Assembly (NCBI RefSeq): GCF_047496725.1
Contig: NC_132976.1
Location: forward strand, 2,712,001-2,776,000
Reading direction: 5' to 3'
Source: Anoplolepis gracilipes
Taxonomy: Eukaryota; Arthropoda; Insecta; Hymenoptera; Formicidae
DNA: 64,000 nt
Below the pieces are notes generated by a model. It saw only the letters and a list, made by a program, of their open reading frames with translations. It was not told the origin of the DNA and did not search any database. This document shows, piece by piece, positions 1 through 13,812 of this stretch (the first letter of the stretch is position 1; every line of letters starts with the position of its first letter). Made by a program: the position numbers and the translations under genes.

Positions 1-1178
1 TTCCGCGATTCCATGTTGCCAATTACGGCAGCGAGCATCGCTACTTGATTCGACTATTTCACGAGGGTGGAGGAAAGAGAGGGAGGAGGAGGAGAGAGAG
101 AACTATCGAGCGAGGGCCACAGCCCAGCATACTAACCGAAAACTCCGGGCAGACTTCGGGACGCCTGGACGAGACAGCAGAGCGCCACGAAACCGAGGGT
201 AAACGGAAATGGCAGGGTCTTTCTGAGGGCGCTTCCACCCCTTCTTCCATCCCTCCCTCTTCCTCTTTCGTCCTAACCAGCCCCTCGTTCGCAAGTGGTA
301 CCGAGGGCGGACGCGCCGCCGATAAATTACGCCGCGGGCTTGGCCGCGGGATTACGCTATCGTTTGCGTTCAACGTTTGCAGTTTGCGTTATTTGCGAAT
401 CAACTGCTTTGCAATAAGAGTTTGACTTACTACGGAAGTCGTATATATTGAAAGAAAATACATCTGAGGTCAATGAAATTATACGCGTTTTATTTGTAGC
501 ATCTCGTATTATTTGCAGGCGGTGTCATATAATTTTAGTATCTGATTTTTAGTTATAAATAAATGATATGCGTGATAACAGTGTTTTATAAATATGTTTT
601 ATGTTACGATATTATAAATAATTTTTAAATAACTCATCACTGAATTTCCGAGTTTAATGTCTTTAAATATTTCAGCGATATAAAAAATTGATGTAAAAAG
701 CTTATCTAAAAACGTTAACTCTAAAATTATATTTTAAAAGTATTAACATACATAAAAATTTTATAAAGAATTTTATAAATAAAGACGAGTTGAAAGTAGA
801 ATTTAAATTAAAAATTATGAGATGAAAAACGGAATATAGCCACGGCTCTAAATACAAGGCTTTTGTTTTCGAAATAAATTTAGTAATGTTTTTATATAAT
901 AACTCCATATTTTTCTAATGCGAAATTTCAAGACGTGCGTCACAGATAAATGGCAATCTTACAAAACCTCGCAGCTTCGTTCGTCGTGCTATTAAGATTT
1001 AAATAAGTTGCTTCACAAATAGCAGAAGAGACGGAAAGAAGCAAAGCAAAAATAGAACGCAGGCAAATGTTTTCTCAACATTAAAATATCGATGATTTTT
1101 TAAATCGTCTAGAATAATCTTAAGCTGGATTAGGTTCAATAATAAAAATCAGCAAGGAAAATAATCGTAATGAATAAT

Positions 1179-1184
<6 letters not shown>

Positions 1185-1215
<31 letters not shown>
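1185..1215. repeat. (TA)n microsatellite
   Basis: An uninterrupted TA dinucleotide run of about 31 bases in AT-rich non-coding DNA. Confidence 0.95.
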
Positions 1216-1218
<3 letters not shown>

Positions 1219-4200
1219 AATTATGTTATTTTGGTATAAAAATTTTGATATATATTATATTATATTATTTTTTGTGATTTTATAAAAATTTAAAATTAAA
1301 TATTTACTTTACATTCGAAAAATTAATCAATTAATTTCTTGACTTATCACTGTAATAACATTATTTTTTTAATTTTTTATTTAGATAATTTTGGACTTTT
1401 TGTTTAAAAAAAGATCAAAATCTTATATATATGTTAAACACGGCTTTAAAAACACTAATCGTACTCTGAACAAAACTGGAGAAATAAAGATTATCAGCGT
1501 CGTGCTACTATTTCATGGAAGTAACACAAATATCCATTTCAGTTTAGTGAGAGCATTTCGCGAGAAACTCTACACTCTTGTGAATGGTAACTGCGATTGT
1601 CGAGATATAGGATTAGGTGGTACATTCAAGACACAGATCTTACATTCTAAAACAAGAACACTTTCGTGCATTACGTGTGAATAGAAATTTTAACGGAACG
1701 TGAGAAGAAACTTTAAAAACTGAACAAAATGCTTTAGAAATTTGAAAAAAAAACAATATTCTTAATCCATGCTCTTTCGATTACGGATATTTCTATATGT
1801 AAATAAGAAACCTTTTCTTCTTTCAACAAATAACTACTGTGAATCACACAGATGAAAAGAATCTTAAGAAACTTTCCATCTAGATTATTATTCGCGTGGA
1901 AATTATTATAGCTTATTGATTTGTACGAGATTCGCTCGGGATTTAATTCGTAAATAATTTTCGCGAGATCGGATACAGTAGCGGACACATTTGAAGAACA
2001 CCGAGCCGCAATATTGCGTTATAAAATTAAGGCAAACTACCGAAATGGATTACGTCTCGCGAAAAGATCCCACGGACTCCTCGCGGATTTGCGAGACAGG
2101 CTGAAACATCCCCTAGTCTTAGCGACTCATGATTTATTAACGGCCTCCCCCGCCGCCGGGTGTTTCGGTCTTCCAGCGCGTGGGTAAAATATCGTACTTC
2201 CTGATTTAAAGTTGCAAGGGAAAGAACGGAAAAAGGGAGAAATGTTGAAGCCGCCGCGCGCAGCCTAAGACGAGAAGCAGAAGTGCACACGGATGGCGGA
2301 ACATAAATTAAGCCGCAATAAAACGGATCGACGTCAGCCTTTTCGCGCCTTTACATTTCTTTCCGACATTATCCCGACCAATGTTTGACCAGAGGAAGGG
2401 TGGTTTAACCCGCTATCGCGCATCGTGCAGAATTCCAGCGCGGTATAATACGCAACGTTTATCCTATACGCGATAATTTATCGACGACATAAGACTCGAC
2501 CACAAGGGAGACGGATCGGCGTTAAATCCCCTTTCTTTCCGAGATTAACCCTAAACTTGGCGATGTATCCTATGGGATACTAGATTTCTATATTTCACTC
2601 TGCTTAGAGTTGTAATTCCTGATTTACAGGTTTTTATATTCTAAAGCTGTAAGATATAAAGATTGTTGTTTATTATCATTTAATAAATAATAAACTTTTT
2701 TTTCCGCTGCACATATAAATTTTATAATATGCAATTTTATATATGTATTTTTAATACATGATGTAAAAAATACGTGAAAGATACGCATATATCACTTATA
2801 ATTGATATAATATTTTATTATATTCAAATAAATGATATTCTGAAAATTTTATCTTTTCAAAATAATCCGTTATGATCGCATATAGTCTTATTCATAAACC
2901 TCAGATTAAGTTCACGAGCTTTTTTTACGTTAAGGATAAAAAATTCTCAATTTTCCTAGACTTATATATTGCCTAGAAATAAGTTCTTTCCTTTAAGAAA
3001 AACAAGAAGAGAAACAAAAATCTAACGGCAGCAAGAAAGTACCAATTTAAGTTGTAATAGCTCGATCTCAATTTCATTTTCTCGCTTCTAGAAACGGAAA
3101 AAAGAGAACCGACTGTATATGTTACTCTTATGGGAAGAAGTGTTACGCTCATTATTATCACATAATTATCCTCGACCCTTCTTATACCAACGAAAAGAGA
3201 CGGGATAATTTTTTCGAGGGCTCGGAAGAACATATAAATAACGTGAAAATTGCCCTTTGATCTTTAGCGATGGTAGGTTTTTTGCTAACATGTCTGTCTG
3301 TCTGTCTTATTTTTTGCCATCCGTTACTACTTGCCATCTAACACTCGTAACTTGACAGACAACACGGTATTCCTAACAAGTATGTATAATAATAAATAAT
3401 AGCGCACAAATTAAATCTATAAAAATAGACAAGTTCTATATAAATATAATAGAAAAATGGATCTTGTGTTTATTAAAATATTTTCAATTTTAATTCAATC
3501 TTTTGAAAAATATTAAGTTTACATGATATTATATTCACTTTGTGTTATGATATTAAAATACGGACGGATGGACGATTTCGTTTCCATCACTAACGACTCG
3601 TTCCGTTCGTTTTTACCCCTCCTAGTGACTCTATAAATAACTTTATTTATTCACGAATTTATTTTTGCTCACACGCATGCTGGAAACATCGACGAAATGC
3701 ATAAATGCGTTTTCATGTCATTTTCCATTGTCGCTACCGATTGGCTCGAGTATCGAACGCTTTCAATTGATGATCTACGTGCCGTCCATAAAATCGCGAA
3801 ACTCGAACAAATTTAAAAGTTTAATATCTTTTCTCGCTTTTATAAGATACTTTGATAGACTACTTTTGGCTGTTTTATCTTTGTTTATAATTTTATACAT
3901 CGAAAAAATTACTGACTTTAATATCTTAATAATCTAATAATCTTTAAGTAGGTACTTTGCAGATATTAAAGAACAAGTAGATTCAGGTCTCGCCTAACAG
4001 TTATTTATCACCTTATGAATCATTCATGAGGTTCGACGTGAGACGCGCCTTTAAAAGAGTAGATGACGCAAAACTCGGACGATATTACTACGCAACAGCC
4101 AAGTGTACGCGTACCAAGTTCGACGATGAGATTATACGGGAATTTGTGGAGGAGAGATTTTAAAAAATATCAGACGAGTTGGAGAGCCAAAATTGTTGCT

Positions 4201-4655
4201 CTTCATCGGCTCTTTCGAGCACCGTACTCCGTTTTCCCGTAGCTGTCGGCGATAACACGATAATTCGTTCTCGCGCACAGCGGATTAATCGGTAAATCCG
4301 ATTTTTCCGAAACAACGCGCCGGAAGTCGCGTACGTACGTAATGCCACGTGGATTCCGCAGCGAAACAAAATGCGTAATCGAGTATATCGTGCAGAGACG
4401 GGAAGTGCTCAAATCGGCTTGCGAATATGACACGGGAGATTATCAGTACATACACGTACATACACACACGCATTCCGTTAGTTTATTAATTTATTAATTT
4501 TTTGCAACATAATTTTTTTTTACACTACTATATCTTAACGCGTTATTAAATTATTTTTCTTACGATATTATCTTCTATTTATTGTGTCATAATATATTAC
4601 GTATACATATTACATCACGAAGACATATCATATCACATCAAGAAGAATATTGTAT

Positions 4656-4657
<2 letters not shown>

Positions 4658-4699
<42 letters not shown>
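4658..4699. repeat. (CA)n microsatellite
   Basis: CA dinucleotide run with a single interruption (CAAACA) near its end. It lies in non-coding DNA just before a GC-rich island. Confidence 0.95.
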
Positions 4700-6260
4700 G
4701 GCATTGTAATATATAACAGTTTTCTGATACATCTCTCTATTTATCTCTCTCAGACGAAATTATGCATCCGTGCGAGCCTCGGCGAATAAATTTTCTCATA
4801 CAGAATCATACCGTGCCTTTGTTTATCCGGAGCTATCGATCGTGACGACCGCGCCCGCAGTGTGCCGTTTGCAAGAACGGTCGCGTTAATTTGCAACACA
4901 TGCGGAAGTTCCAAACTTCCGATGCGCGAGGACGAATGGTGCGTGCGAATGCGGTTGCGTTCTGACTGCGGCGAAATTTTGCGAGAGAGAGAGAGAGAAC
5001 GTGATAGGAGGGGGGCGGGCGATGCTCGCGCGATCACACCCGGCCAAGCGACGATTCAGCATCGATCGCCAGCTATTGCCGAGCGACATTTAATTAATGC
5101 GCTTTAGGTGAGCGTGCAGTTTTGCCAGCGTCCGCCGATACGACGAATATCAATCTTAAGTCAAGCGAGGAGATAACCGTGCTCATATAGGGTACGCGAA
5201 TTCTGTATTCTGTATCGTTGATGACCGTCATTATGCTCGCCGGATGATGACTCCTCTAGAGTCATCTTGATCGGATTCAATCGCATACGATAAACGTGCG
5301 ATGGATATAAAATAATGATTGACTTTTAATAACGTAAACTTTTTCTTTTTCAAAAATGATTATGTAATAAGATTTATCGCGTATATACACATGGTATATA
5401 TTGTTTAGATACGAAGTAATTATATTTACAGATATTCTTCAGGTGGTATAAAAAAATAATAAAATTGAAATACCTATTCGTGGAAAATTATGTAACACAA
5501 AGCTGCCTACTTTGCATCGTTTTTTATTTTCTCCCCTTTATTCGCACTGATTTCCTGTCGATCAACTTTTCGTCGTTATTAAATATAGTAATAATTGTAC
5601 GAACGATAAGCGACGCGAATTGATTTCCATGAATTTTTCGAAGGGCCGCGCAAACGAAATATTTCTCTCAGATACAAACGCGGACATTAATAAAATAAAG
5701 GATTGTGCGAGAGAGATCTATATATATTTCGAGGATCGTATATTTTTCATTTGCAATTGGAAAAATTGCCGAGTGAAAGGATGGAAATTAGCACGATCTA
5801 TTTAAAAACGCGAGAGACGATTATTATCGCGCGTTGCGAGGACAAGTAGACACGTCGGACGAACAGGGGGATTTTGAATCATCGTCCCCCTACCTGTCTC
5901 CCTTCCCCCGTCTCTTCTCTTGATTCGCGCTGCTAATTGATTTAATTGATTTTGCACTCGCTACGTCATTATTGATGCGTGTAAACGCAAATGCGGCCGC
6001 GGGTCCGCCTCGCGACACATTAAAATCCAGCGATCCAATCGAGTTGCTGGCCAATGACGCACGCTACCGAGAGCCGAGAGACACAGTGGCCGTTCATCCA
6101 GAAGCGGCAACTGCGAATCAACGATGCACGAACGCCCGATGAAACATATCCAAAGGCCTGTGACACGTTCGTTCGATCGATCGTTTGCCTAGCTAGTTAA
6201 TTCTGACTTTTAATCCGCATTTTACTGGAAGACTCGCGTGGTTATCGTGATATTTTAATC

Positions 6261-6862
6261 TTAAGGGGGGAATTCGGCCTAGAGGCCTGATTTTTAGGCT
6301 TTTTTTGCAAATTTTTTTATAAGGAACGGATAAGATCAGTTAAAATAAAAGTTTTTCCTATTTGTTAAGCAACTTTTTAAATATCTTTTAAAATTTTTTT
6401 TATTGAAAAATTCCAAGAATTAAGCTGCATACCCAAAGTAGAATTATCAAAAAATATTAATTTTTTAAAATTCTACAGCCCTTTAAAGACGAAAAAAATA
6501 GCCGAAAAATTAAAACTTATTTTCAAAGTGACGCCGTTTTGTTATTTTTGCATATGTTTTAAAAATCCTACTTCGGGCGATACCCAAACTCATATATTCT
6601 AAGAATCTTTTTGAATTTTTTGTTTCTGATAAGCAGAACGGCCCCAATCGTATGCACCGTGCAACTACTTTTTTTTTTAGAAGAACTGCTATATGCAGCT
6701 TAATTCTTGGAATTTTTCAATAAAAAAATTTGAAAAGATACTTAAAAAATTGCTTAACAAATAGGAAAAACTTTTATTTTAATTGATCTTATCCGTTCTT
6801 TATAAAAAATTTGCAAAAAAAAAGCCTAAAAATCAGGCCTCTAGACCGAATTCCCCTCTTAA
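6261..6862. mobile_element. MITE-like element with long terminal inverted repeats and TTAA target duplication
   Basis: A TTAA at 6261-6264 and another at 6859-6862 bracket a 594-bp segment. Its two ends are near-perfect inverted repeats of about 167 bp: 6265-6432 and 6692-6858. Each arm begins with a run of G, then GGAATTCGG, then a TAGAGGCCTGATTTTTAGG block with a few substitutions. The 260-bp centre has no open frame of note, so the element is non-autonomous. TTAA duplications are typical of piggyBac-type transposition, but the terminal G-rich sequence is not the usual piggyBac end, so I leave the superfamily open. The high similarity of the two arms suggests a fairly recent insertion. Confidence 0.85.
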
Positions 6863-7947
6863 ATGTGATTTTTATTCTAATCTAGTTTAACGATGGTTAT
6901 AAGAATAAATTTCTACTTTTCGCGAAAGAAGAATCGATTCTTCGACATTTTAAAAAGAATGTCAGGGAGGTATTCAACATACATTTAGTGATGAAATGTC
7001 TCTCTCTATCTTTGTCTTCTCAAGATATAAACTTTGTATGGCTGAAAGTTTACATTATGTTCGTCATTATGTAAACGAAATAATTAATAAAAATTATGTA
7101 AATAAAATAGTTAATGAAAGAATTAAATTATATTCTTTATAAACACATTGCTGTATATATGCGCGTTGTATAAGCTTATATTATGAGACACGCAAAGAGG
7201 CACGAAATCAATCGTGGGAAGGAACATCGGCATTACACGAAGGGCACATCTATTTTAAACGATCTTGAAATAATGTCGCAATTATGTCACAGTAGCGGGT
7301 AAGAAACATCGCCAGCGGACGCTTCGATGTATCGTTTGACCCGAAATCAACTGCGTCGTTTTACAACGTAAACGCCTCGGTCGTAATTCAACAACGCCTG
7401 TTTGCCAGGCTGTTCTCTACCGGCTATCCATTCTCTCTACGCCTACACCGTGTCTCTGCCGACAGCAGAGATGATGCCTACCGAATATAAACGGCACCAT
7501 AGTAGACATTACGCCCCGCTTATATTGCCACATTTTCCCTCGAAATTGCAGGGAATATAAGCATATACGCGTAATTAATTAACTAATTATTTAATTAATT
7601 AATTAATTAACGAACTCGTGTAGCTGAATAGACGTATACAGAGAGTATACATCTCACAATTCACGATCTTAATTTTCGTAACGCAGATACTGCAATGAAT
7701 TTGGATTTTGTAAATGACATGTTCTGTTTATATGTATTCACATAGAGAGAGAGATAGAGATAAATTATAATTACTTACTCTCTAAAACGAGTCTCGTAAA
7801 GATATAAAGATTAATATGAATAAATTAAAAGTATGAGAGACCATGTAATGTCTGTAATATTAAAATACATGATGCAGCTATCACATGACATTCGCAAATA
7901 AACTTTATTCGTCGCGTAATAATCGACGTTGCCAACAAATACGCAAC

Positions 7948-7968
7948 TATATATATATATATATATAT
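7948..7968. repeat. (TA)n microsatellite
   Basis: Short uninterrupted TA run of about 21 bases. Confidence 0.9.
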
Positions 7969-10443
7969 TTTGAAACGAATCGCAGAATAATCCGCTAATC
8001 CAAATCGCTCCCCCGTCGAACACTGGCGTGATGAAAACAATAAATCCGCGGAAAAGTTTCTTCCGATCGACCAAACGGGCGAGGCGGTCCGGTTCTCTTA
8101 TTACGGCGAATTTCTACCAATGCCGCGTGGGTGCTCGATTTCAAGCGTGCACACCGTTCAATTTGTACCGCTATAGAAAGAAAAAAAAATTAAACTACGA
8201 AGTTGCTATTAATTCTAATAAAGAAATAATCGCACAAACAAATAATTATTAATTCTAATGAAGAACTTATTTATAATAATTATGTGCACTTTTTGTGTGT
8301 GCCAGAAATTTAAAAATTACATATATATGTATATATAACTATTAAAATATAAAAATTAAATATTAAATATTATAAAATATTAAATATTAAATTATATTGA
8401 ATATACACATGTTAATTTTATATTTAACATGTATATTTAATATTAATAATTACAATATAAATAATTTTATACAATATTTACTAAACATAATTTATATATA
8501 CATATATTAATTTGCATGACTATAGAATATATTAAAAATAGATGTAGAGTCGTTAAATGCATATACTGATGTGTGTATATTTGATTCTAAATTTAACAAA
8601 TTTTATTGTTAATTTATTACCTGCGATCGCTGTACGAACATCAAAATGGTTAACAAGACCGAAATCAAGCAGCTCAACTCGCCGCGCTGAAAAACAATAA
8701 TTAATTTCTTGCGATCCGTCGCGCGACGCGAACGACGAGAGAAGTTCGACCAAATCCGCAAGTCCGTTTTTACGAAGTGCGCAACGGCGTGGAAACAATT
8801 AAAGACGGGAGGGCTCTCTCGGCCCCCCTAGAAGGAATTAAGGGACGAAACTCGAGTACGCTGAGAGATTTCTGTTCTTCCTGAGAGAAATTCTTTTGCG
8901 GCGTCAATTATCCACGAAACGATCTGGACTCTGCAAAAAGACTACATGTCGATTGTATCGACAGAATGTTCGATAAATAGAGAGCACAAAATCTCTGAAC
9001 AATTATATACATTGAAAAGCTAAAGTAAAAGAAGATTCGAAGACAATTGTTTCGTCGTTTATATACTTGACGTATACTACTTTGTCTCGCGTAAATAATA
9101 GCTAAAAAAAATTTACGTCGCCAAACATCAGCTGCGAAAACATTGACGTCAAAGGAAATGGCGCAGAGGGGGGAGGACTTTCTCGGTGTATGTACGTCCC
9201 TTCGCATATCGATCACGTTTTTGGTCCCGAAGATGTCAGAGCGTCTTAACGTCTTCTCGAAACACATCCGACTTTGCTCGCCAAAGATCTAAGCCGTACC
9301 CCCGAGATTACGTATTAGCTGCGCAACGTGAACGACCGGTACGACACTAGGCAGCTATGTGAGATTAAAGCCTCTCCCTCGTTCACCGGCGCAGCGCCGG
9401 TTAGGTACTTGCCGAGTACTCGGATGACGTTCTCGAGCGGATGCAAGTCCTATGGGAGAGCCAGATGGTCCTTGTAGCCAGAACACAGCCGAGCACTAGC
9501 GCGGGACTAGTCTGGAAGTTTTCATTGGAGAATCAAGTTTGCGCGTTATCGATCATCGGACGACCCGGAGGTATCGGGGACAAAGCGTTCACCTGGTCGA
9601 ACGTTTTCTCAGGAGGAAAGATTACTCGCGACCTATCAACCCTGAGGAGCGCGAGCTGAGTGCATTTACGAAAATTTTTCGTAAACAGATACTTTCCGCA
9701 CGCGTGTATGTATAAAGATGTGAAAATAGAAAAAAAATTTTTGCGCGAATAAATTTTCGAATGTTGAACATATGTATATCGTGCCTAACCTGTGTCGTGC
9801 CTGAATCGTGAAATCTTAATCTCTTTCGTTTAATTATTTAGTTGATTTTCCTTTAAAAGAATTAAATTCGAAGCTTAGCTGAACAGATTAATACTGAAAT
9901 TAAAAGCTTCGGAAAAAAATTTAATTTTGATTTATTCAGAAATGAGATTCTTAGAGATACAAAGATACGGCACGATTTGCGAGATAATCTGACTTTAAAT
10001 GTTCTGGATATTTTAAGTAGCATTTAAATTTTGACGAGTTGAGTTTAAGATCGTAATTTTCATAATTTTATAGCTTAACAGAGCGAGTTATTATTTCGTA
10101 CCATAAAAATCCGATTATATCAACGAAGCTGAACTTGGTGAAAATCAACCAATTAATAGACCGCGTTTTGATCAACTCGCCCTCTCGTGAGGGTCTCAGG
10201 TTAAACCAATAATAATCGGCGCTGTTTTAAATTATCCTGCGGGACCGGGTGTCGATAGACGGATGGACAGCGAAACGTACCGTCGTGTGTATCCATCTGG
10301 ATCAACCATACCCCAGGACCCATCTGGAATAGATGGTCTGGCTCCGGCTACGTCAGCTCCGGTAACATCGTTACCGCTATCGCCATAATCATATTTCGCC
10401 GTGCAAGACCGGCCCCACCAAACGAGATTACGCCATTGACGGC

Positions 10444-10462
10444 GGGAGAGAAAAAGAAAGGA

Positions 10463-10497
<35 letters not shown>

Positions 10498-10555
10498 AAG
10501 AAAGGGAGAGAAAGGGAGAAAAACGGAGGAAATAAAAACAGGGAAAAGAAAAGAT

Positions 10556-10590
<35 letters not shown>

Positions 10591-10599
10591 GAGAGAAAA
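10444..10599. repeat. Purine-rich (AG)n tract
   Basis: About 155 bases made almost only of A and G, including two long AG dinucleotide runs. The polypurine strand produces spurious Arg/Glu/Lys-rich frames on the plus strand and Leu/Ser-rich frames on the minus strand. Confidence 0.9.
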
Positions 10600-11439
10600 C
10601 GGAGCTACGCGCACCCAGTGAGGCAGCTTACCTTTGGTTCTCATTTACATCGACATTATGCATTCAGACCTCATGTGCGTTAACCCGGCCATGCGGGCTT
10701 GATTCAATCTCGTGGAACGAGCTGCTACGAGCTACCGCCCCGAGTATATCGCGCCGGTGCGCGATCTTTGTGGTTAAAGAAACGACGAAAAGATCTCGCG
10801 TGATCCCGCAAACGCATCGCGACGAGCGCATCATCGTGACGTCGAGATGAAATTGAATATTATCGAGGTGTTTCGCGATCGAGAGAGCGCCGAACCTATC
10901 GTATCGTCATTTATTTACCTTATTTATTTACTCGTCGCACTTTTCGAAAACATCACTATTCCGTTACACAGGAAGAGAGAAAAAGAGAGAAAGTGGAAGT
11001 AAAATAATTCGTAAAGATTATACGATGGAAATAGTACAAGTTTAGAGTTTCCTGGAGAAAATATGCGAAAGTACATCAAGATGTTGACATCATACTTTTT
11101 TTGTTACTCGGAGAATGAGCGCTGATAAATTATTTTGTTAAAAATGGAGAAAAAGATAGCTGTGATTTTTGAAGATAAAAAATGTTTCAGATTTTCTGAT
11201 TTTTAAGGAATATATTCTTTGCGAATGATAATTGACATAAAATATAAAAAAATTAAAATGTTAAGCGATATTTTGCTGCAAGATATCAGATTTATTCATC
11301 AAAAGAGTGGCGTAAATCAAATCGCGTACTTGAGAGGAAAATAAACGAACTTTCTGATTCGACGGACCGCGTTGTGAAATATAACTCGAAACTCGTGGCT
11401 GCCGTTCTCTCGAGGCTGCTACTTTGGTTGTTTACTTTG

Positions 11440-11660
11440 TAACCCTTTCCCCTGTCTGCTTAAAATGCATTGGCTCGTGCATGACGCATCTATCGGGCTA
11501 GCAACATTTGCTTTGCATAATTACGCGACCAAAAATTGATAATGTCATTTCTCGCGGTACGCGACGGTAATCGTTATTTTGTTTTATCAGACACGTCAAC
11601 ATTAATTAGAGTTACACGTGCGAATTATCAACGATTTGGACACCGTGTAAAACATCATTT
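11440..11660. promoter_or_regulatory. Possible enhancer: POU and homeodomain site cluster
   Basis: Within a non-coding stretch there is a TTTGCATAATTA element (11512-11523), which resembles a POU-octamer site joined to a homeodomain core. Downstream are CCAAAAATTGATAATG and CATTAATTAG. Mixed GC content and dense core sites resemble conserved non-coding elements near developmental genes. This is inferred from motifs only. No conservation data were available. Confidence 0.3.
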
Positions 11661-12411
11661 CGCGGGATATCCTTCGATCGATGTGCACGAAACGAAAAAA
11701 AAGCAAGAAAAATAATAATGAAACATATAATACATAAGAAGACAAAAGTGATAAGAGCTGTAATTATTATTTTTTTTTTTATTATTAATTAATGATCCGT
11801 ATTACAAAAGCACATTGTATGTAATCTCGCATGAAAGTAAAATTAACATAACATACAAATTATGTCGCAGTTTATCAATCTTAGTTTACCAATAATATTA
11901 TTGATACATATTTTTGCAAAAGATTAAAAATAAATGTTTTAAATTAAAATTTTGTAATTGAGCTTGTAATAATCTAAAACACCCTTTTTCTTCTTTATGA
12001 TTAATTCTAAGATTCTTTTAATGTTCTTTGTTAAAAAAATAGAATCTAAAAATAATTTTAAATTCTATTTATCGTAGCAGCAACATAAAACCTAAAACGA
12101 AAAATGTTTCAAAGATGTGTAAGTTTTTTAAAGATTTTTTTTGGAAACAGCTTCAAGAGAATAGTTTTGTTAACAAACAAATACGACGTGCCGAATGTGT
12201 AACGAATACAAAATGAAAATGGAAAGTAAACCCAATCCGAACGCGTAACAAAAGACGAGAACAATTTTCATCCGTTTTTTTAATTTTATATATTTTCAAC
12301 ATTCCCATCAATGAACGAGCGTATCATCTATAATGTTTTCATAAAACTATAATATAAATTCTAATACATTTTTTACGTGATAATTGAAAATAAATATTAA
12401 AAAGTGTATTT

Positions 12412-12414
<3 letters not shown>

Positions 12415-12475
<61 letters not shown>
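12415..12475. repeat. Long (AT)n microsatellite
   Basis: About 61 bases of uninterrupted AT dinucleotide, among the longest in the window and likely to be length-polymorphic. Confidence 0.95.
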
Positions 12476-12476
<1 letters not shown>

Positions 12477-13025
12477 TTAATAAACAAAAATTATATTTAA
12501 ATTTTGATTATAACTTGATTATAACTGTACCTAATAAATTTGCATCGACATTACATTCTTGTACAAGATATCAAAAACTATTAAGCAGCTATTAGGATTA
12601 AAACTTAAAACACTTAAAGCATATGCAAAGAATCCTTTTATAATATTGCGAATTTCCGTATAGAAATCGCAATTTGTGTAAAAAAAAAAAAAACAAAAAA
12701 GACAGAAAGAAAGAGAAAAAAGAAAAACCGCGCTGAAAGATGGCATACTCGGAACGAAACGCAGTAGAATACAGGACGAAGGTGCAGCGGACGTATAAAC
12801 CGGATGTCCCGGGTTTCCAGGGGCAGCGTAATATCGTAAAGCCGATTTCGTCGCCCGTGGAGAGGAAAAGGGCAGCAGGACGGTAAAGCCCTTCTATACG
12901 CGCTTGTGTTTGCCTATGCGGATGTGTAAGTGGAATAAATTTCGCGGCAACAATTCCACGACGATTCTCGCCCCAATCGGCGGATATCGCGAAAGGATTC
13001 TTCGACAGGATGGGCGGAGGTGACG

Positions 13026-13074
13026 GGGTCCATGGGACCCAAACGACGAGATCCCCTGCTTTATCGGGGATCTC
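13026..13074. other. Two adjacent perfect hairpins
   Basis: GGGTCC/GGACCC with a 3-base loop (13026-13040) is followed 7 bases later by GAGATCCCC/GGGGATCTC with a 9-base loop (13048-13074). The pair lies in a GC-rich island without a recognised gene. It could be a structured RNA element or chance. Nothing else marks a transcript. Confidence 0.5.
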
Positions 13075-13812
13075 AGCTGGGCTGATGGATTCGGCCTCAT
13101 TCTGCCGTCGCGTTGTGCCCCAAATCTATTCCGTTTTATTGCCCTTCTGATACATAAATTTTTATTCAATTTGATTTGCCACCATTGCTATGGTAATAGG
13201 GCGAAAAAGGGGTGCGCGGCACGACTTCGTCCTCGTCCTCTCGCGAAGCCCGAAGCCCTTCTTCTCCTTCTCGCTCATCGTCGTCTTCCTCGACCCACTT
13301 TCATCTTCTTTCTCCGTTTCCACGATCGACGATTACTCGAAAAGGACATTTCGCGGCTTTCGCTCGCCCTAAACGCGCCATTACGACAACCCTCCCGAGT
13401 TCCGGAAGACGACGTTATTTTTTGCGCATTAAGATCTTTCAGATTTACGAAGTGGTATTTTCGTCTGCGCGTCCTCGCGAATGGTTTTTTCCCAGATCCT
13501 TCTGGCTTTGATGTTTCTGATATGAAGAAGAGTACTTTAACAGGAAAAAGATCTTATTTACATAAACTTTTATTCCATCAATCTATTTCTATTTTTTTTT
13601 ATCTATTTCTATTTTTCTATCGGAATAATTTAAATTTTTTTAAATATTTTTATTTAAAATTTACTGTTTATATATTATGAAACAAAGCAGGAATATGAAG
13701 GTTTTGCGAGCATTTCTATAATCTGAAAAACTGCGTTTTATTAGGCACTCATGTATAATCTTACTTTCTTATAATTTTTTTTTTATTTTTGTTTTTCTGT
13801 TCTTTTCTATCT

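Larger units (their letters stand above)
1..6260. other. Non-coding stretch, no exon recognised
   Basis: No open frame here resembles a known protein. The first 420 bases are GC-rich with a purine-rich tract. After that AT-rich DNA alternates with GC-rich islands at about 2000-2560, 4020-4440, 4860-5280 and 5780-6240. Two dinucleotide repeats are listed separately. The island at 5930-6060 carries clustered AATTGATT-like homeodomain sites. Bases from here to 40.5 kb could be an intron of the gene whose 3' exons start at 40533, or intergenic DNA. The sequence alone does not decide between these. Confidence 0.6.
6863..13812. other. Non-coding stretch, no exon recognised
   Basis: AT-rich DNA with GC-rich islands at about 7200-7560, 8600-9300, 10140-10440, 10620-10900 and 12730-13500. 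The open frames in the islands look like chance frames in low-complexity CT- or GA-rich sequence. An AT-rich near-palindrome centred at about 8420 can fold into a hairpin with 14- to 16-bp arms. Microsatellites and a possible enhancer are listed separately. Confidence 0.6.

Noticed and set aside
4029..4060. GGTTCGACG-like T-arm sequence hinting at a tRNA
   Set aside because: No matching acceptor stem, D-arm or anticodon arm could be drawn around it.
13171..13680. 169-codon plus-strand frame and overlapping Ser-rich frames
   Set aside because: Built on CTTCTTCTC-type low-complexity sequence and an AT-rich tail. No family resemblance.
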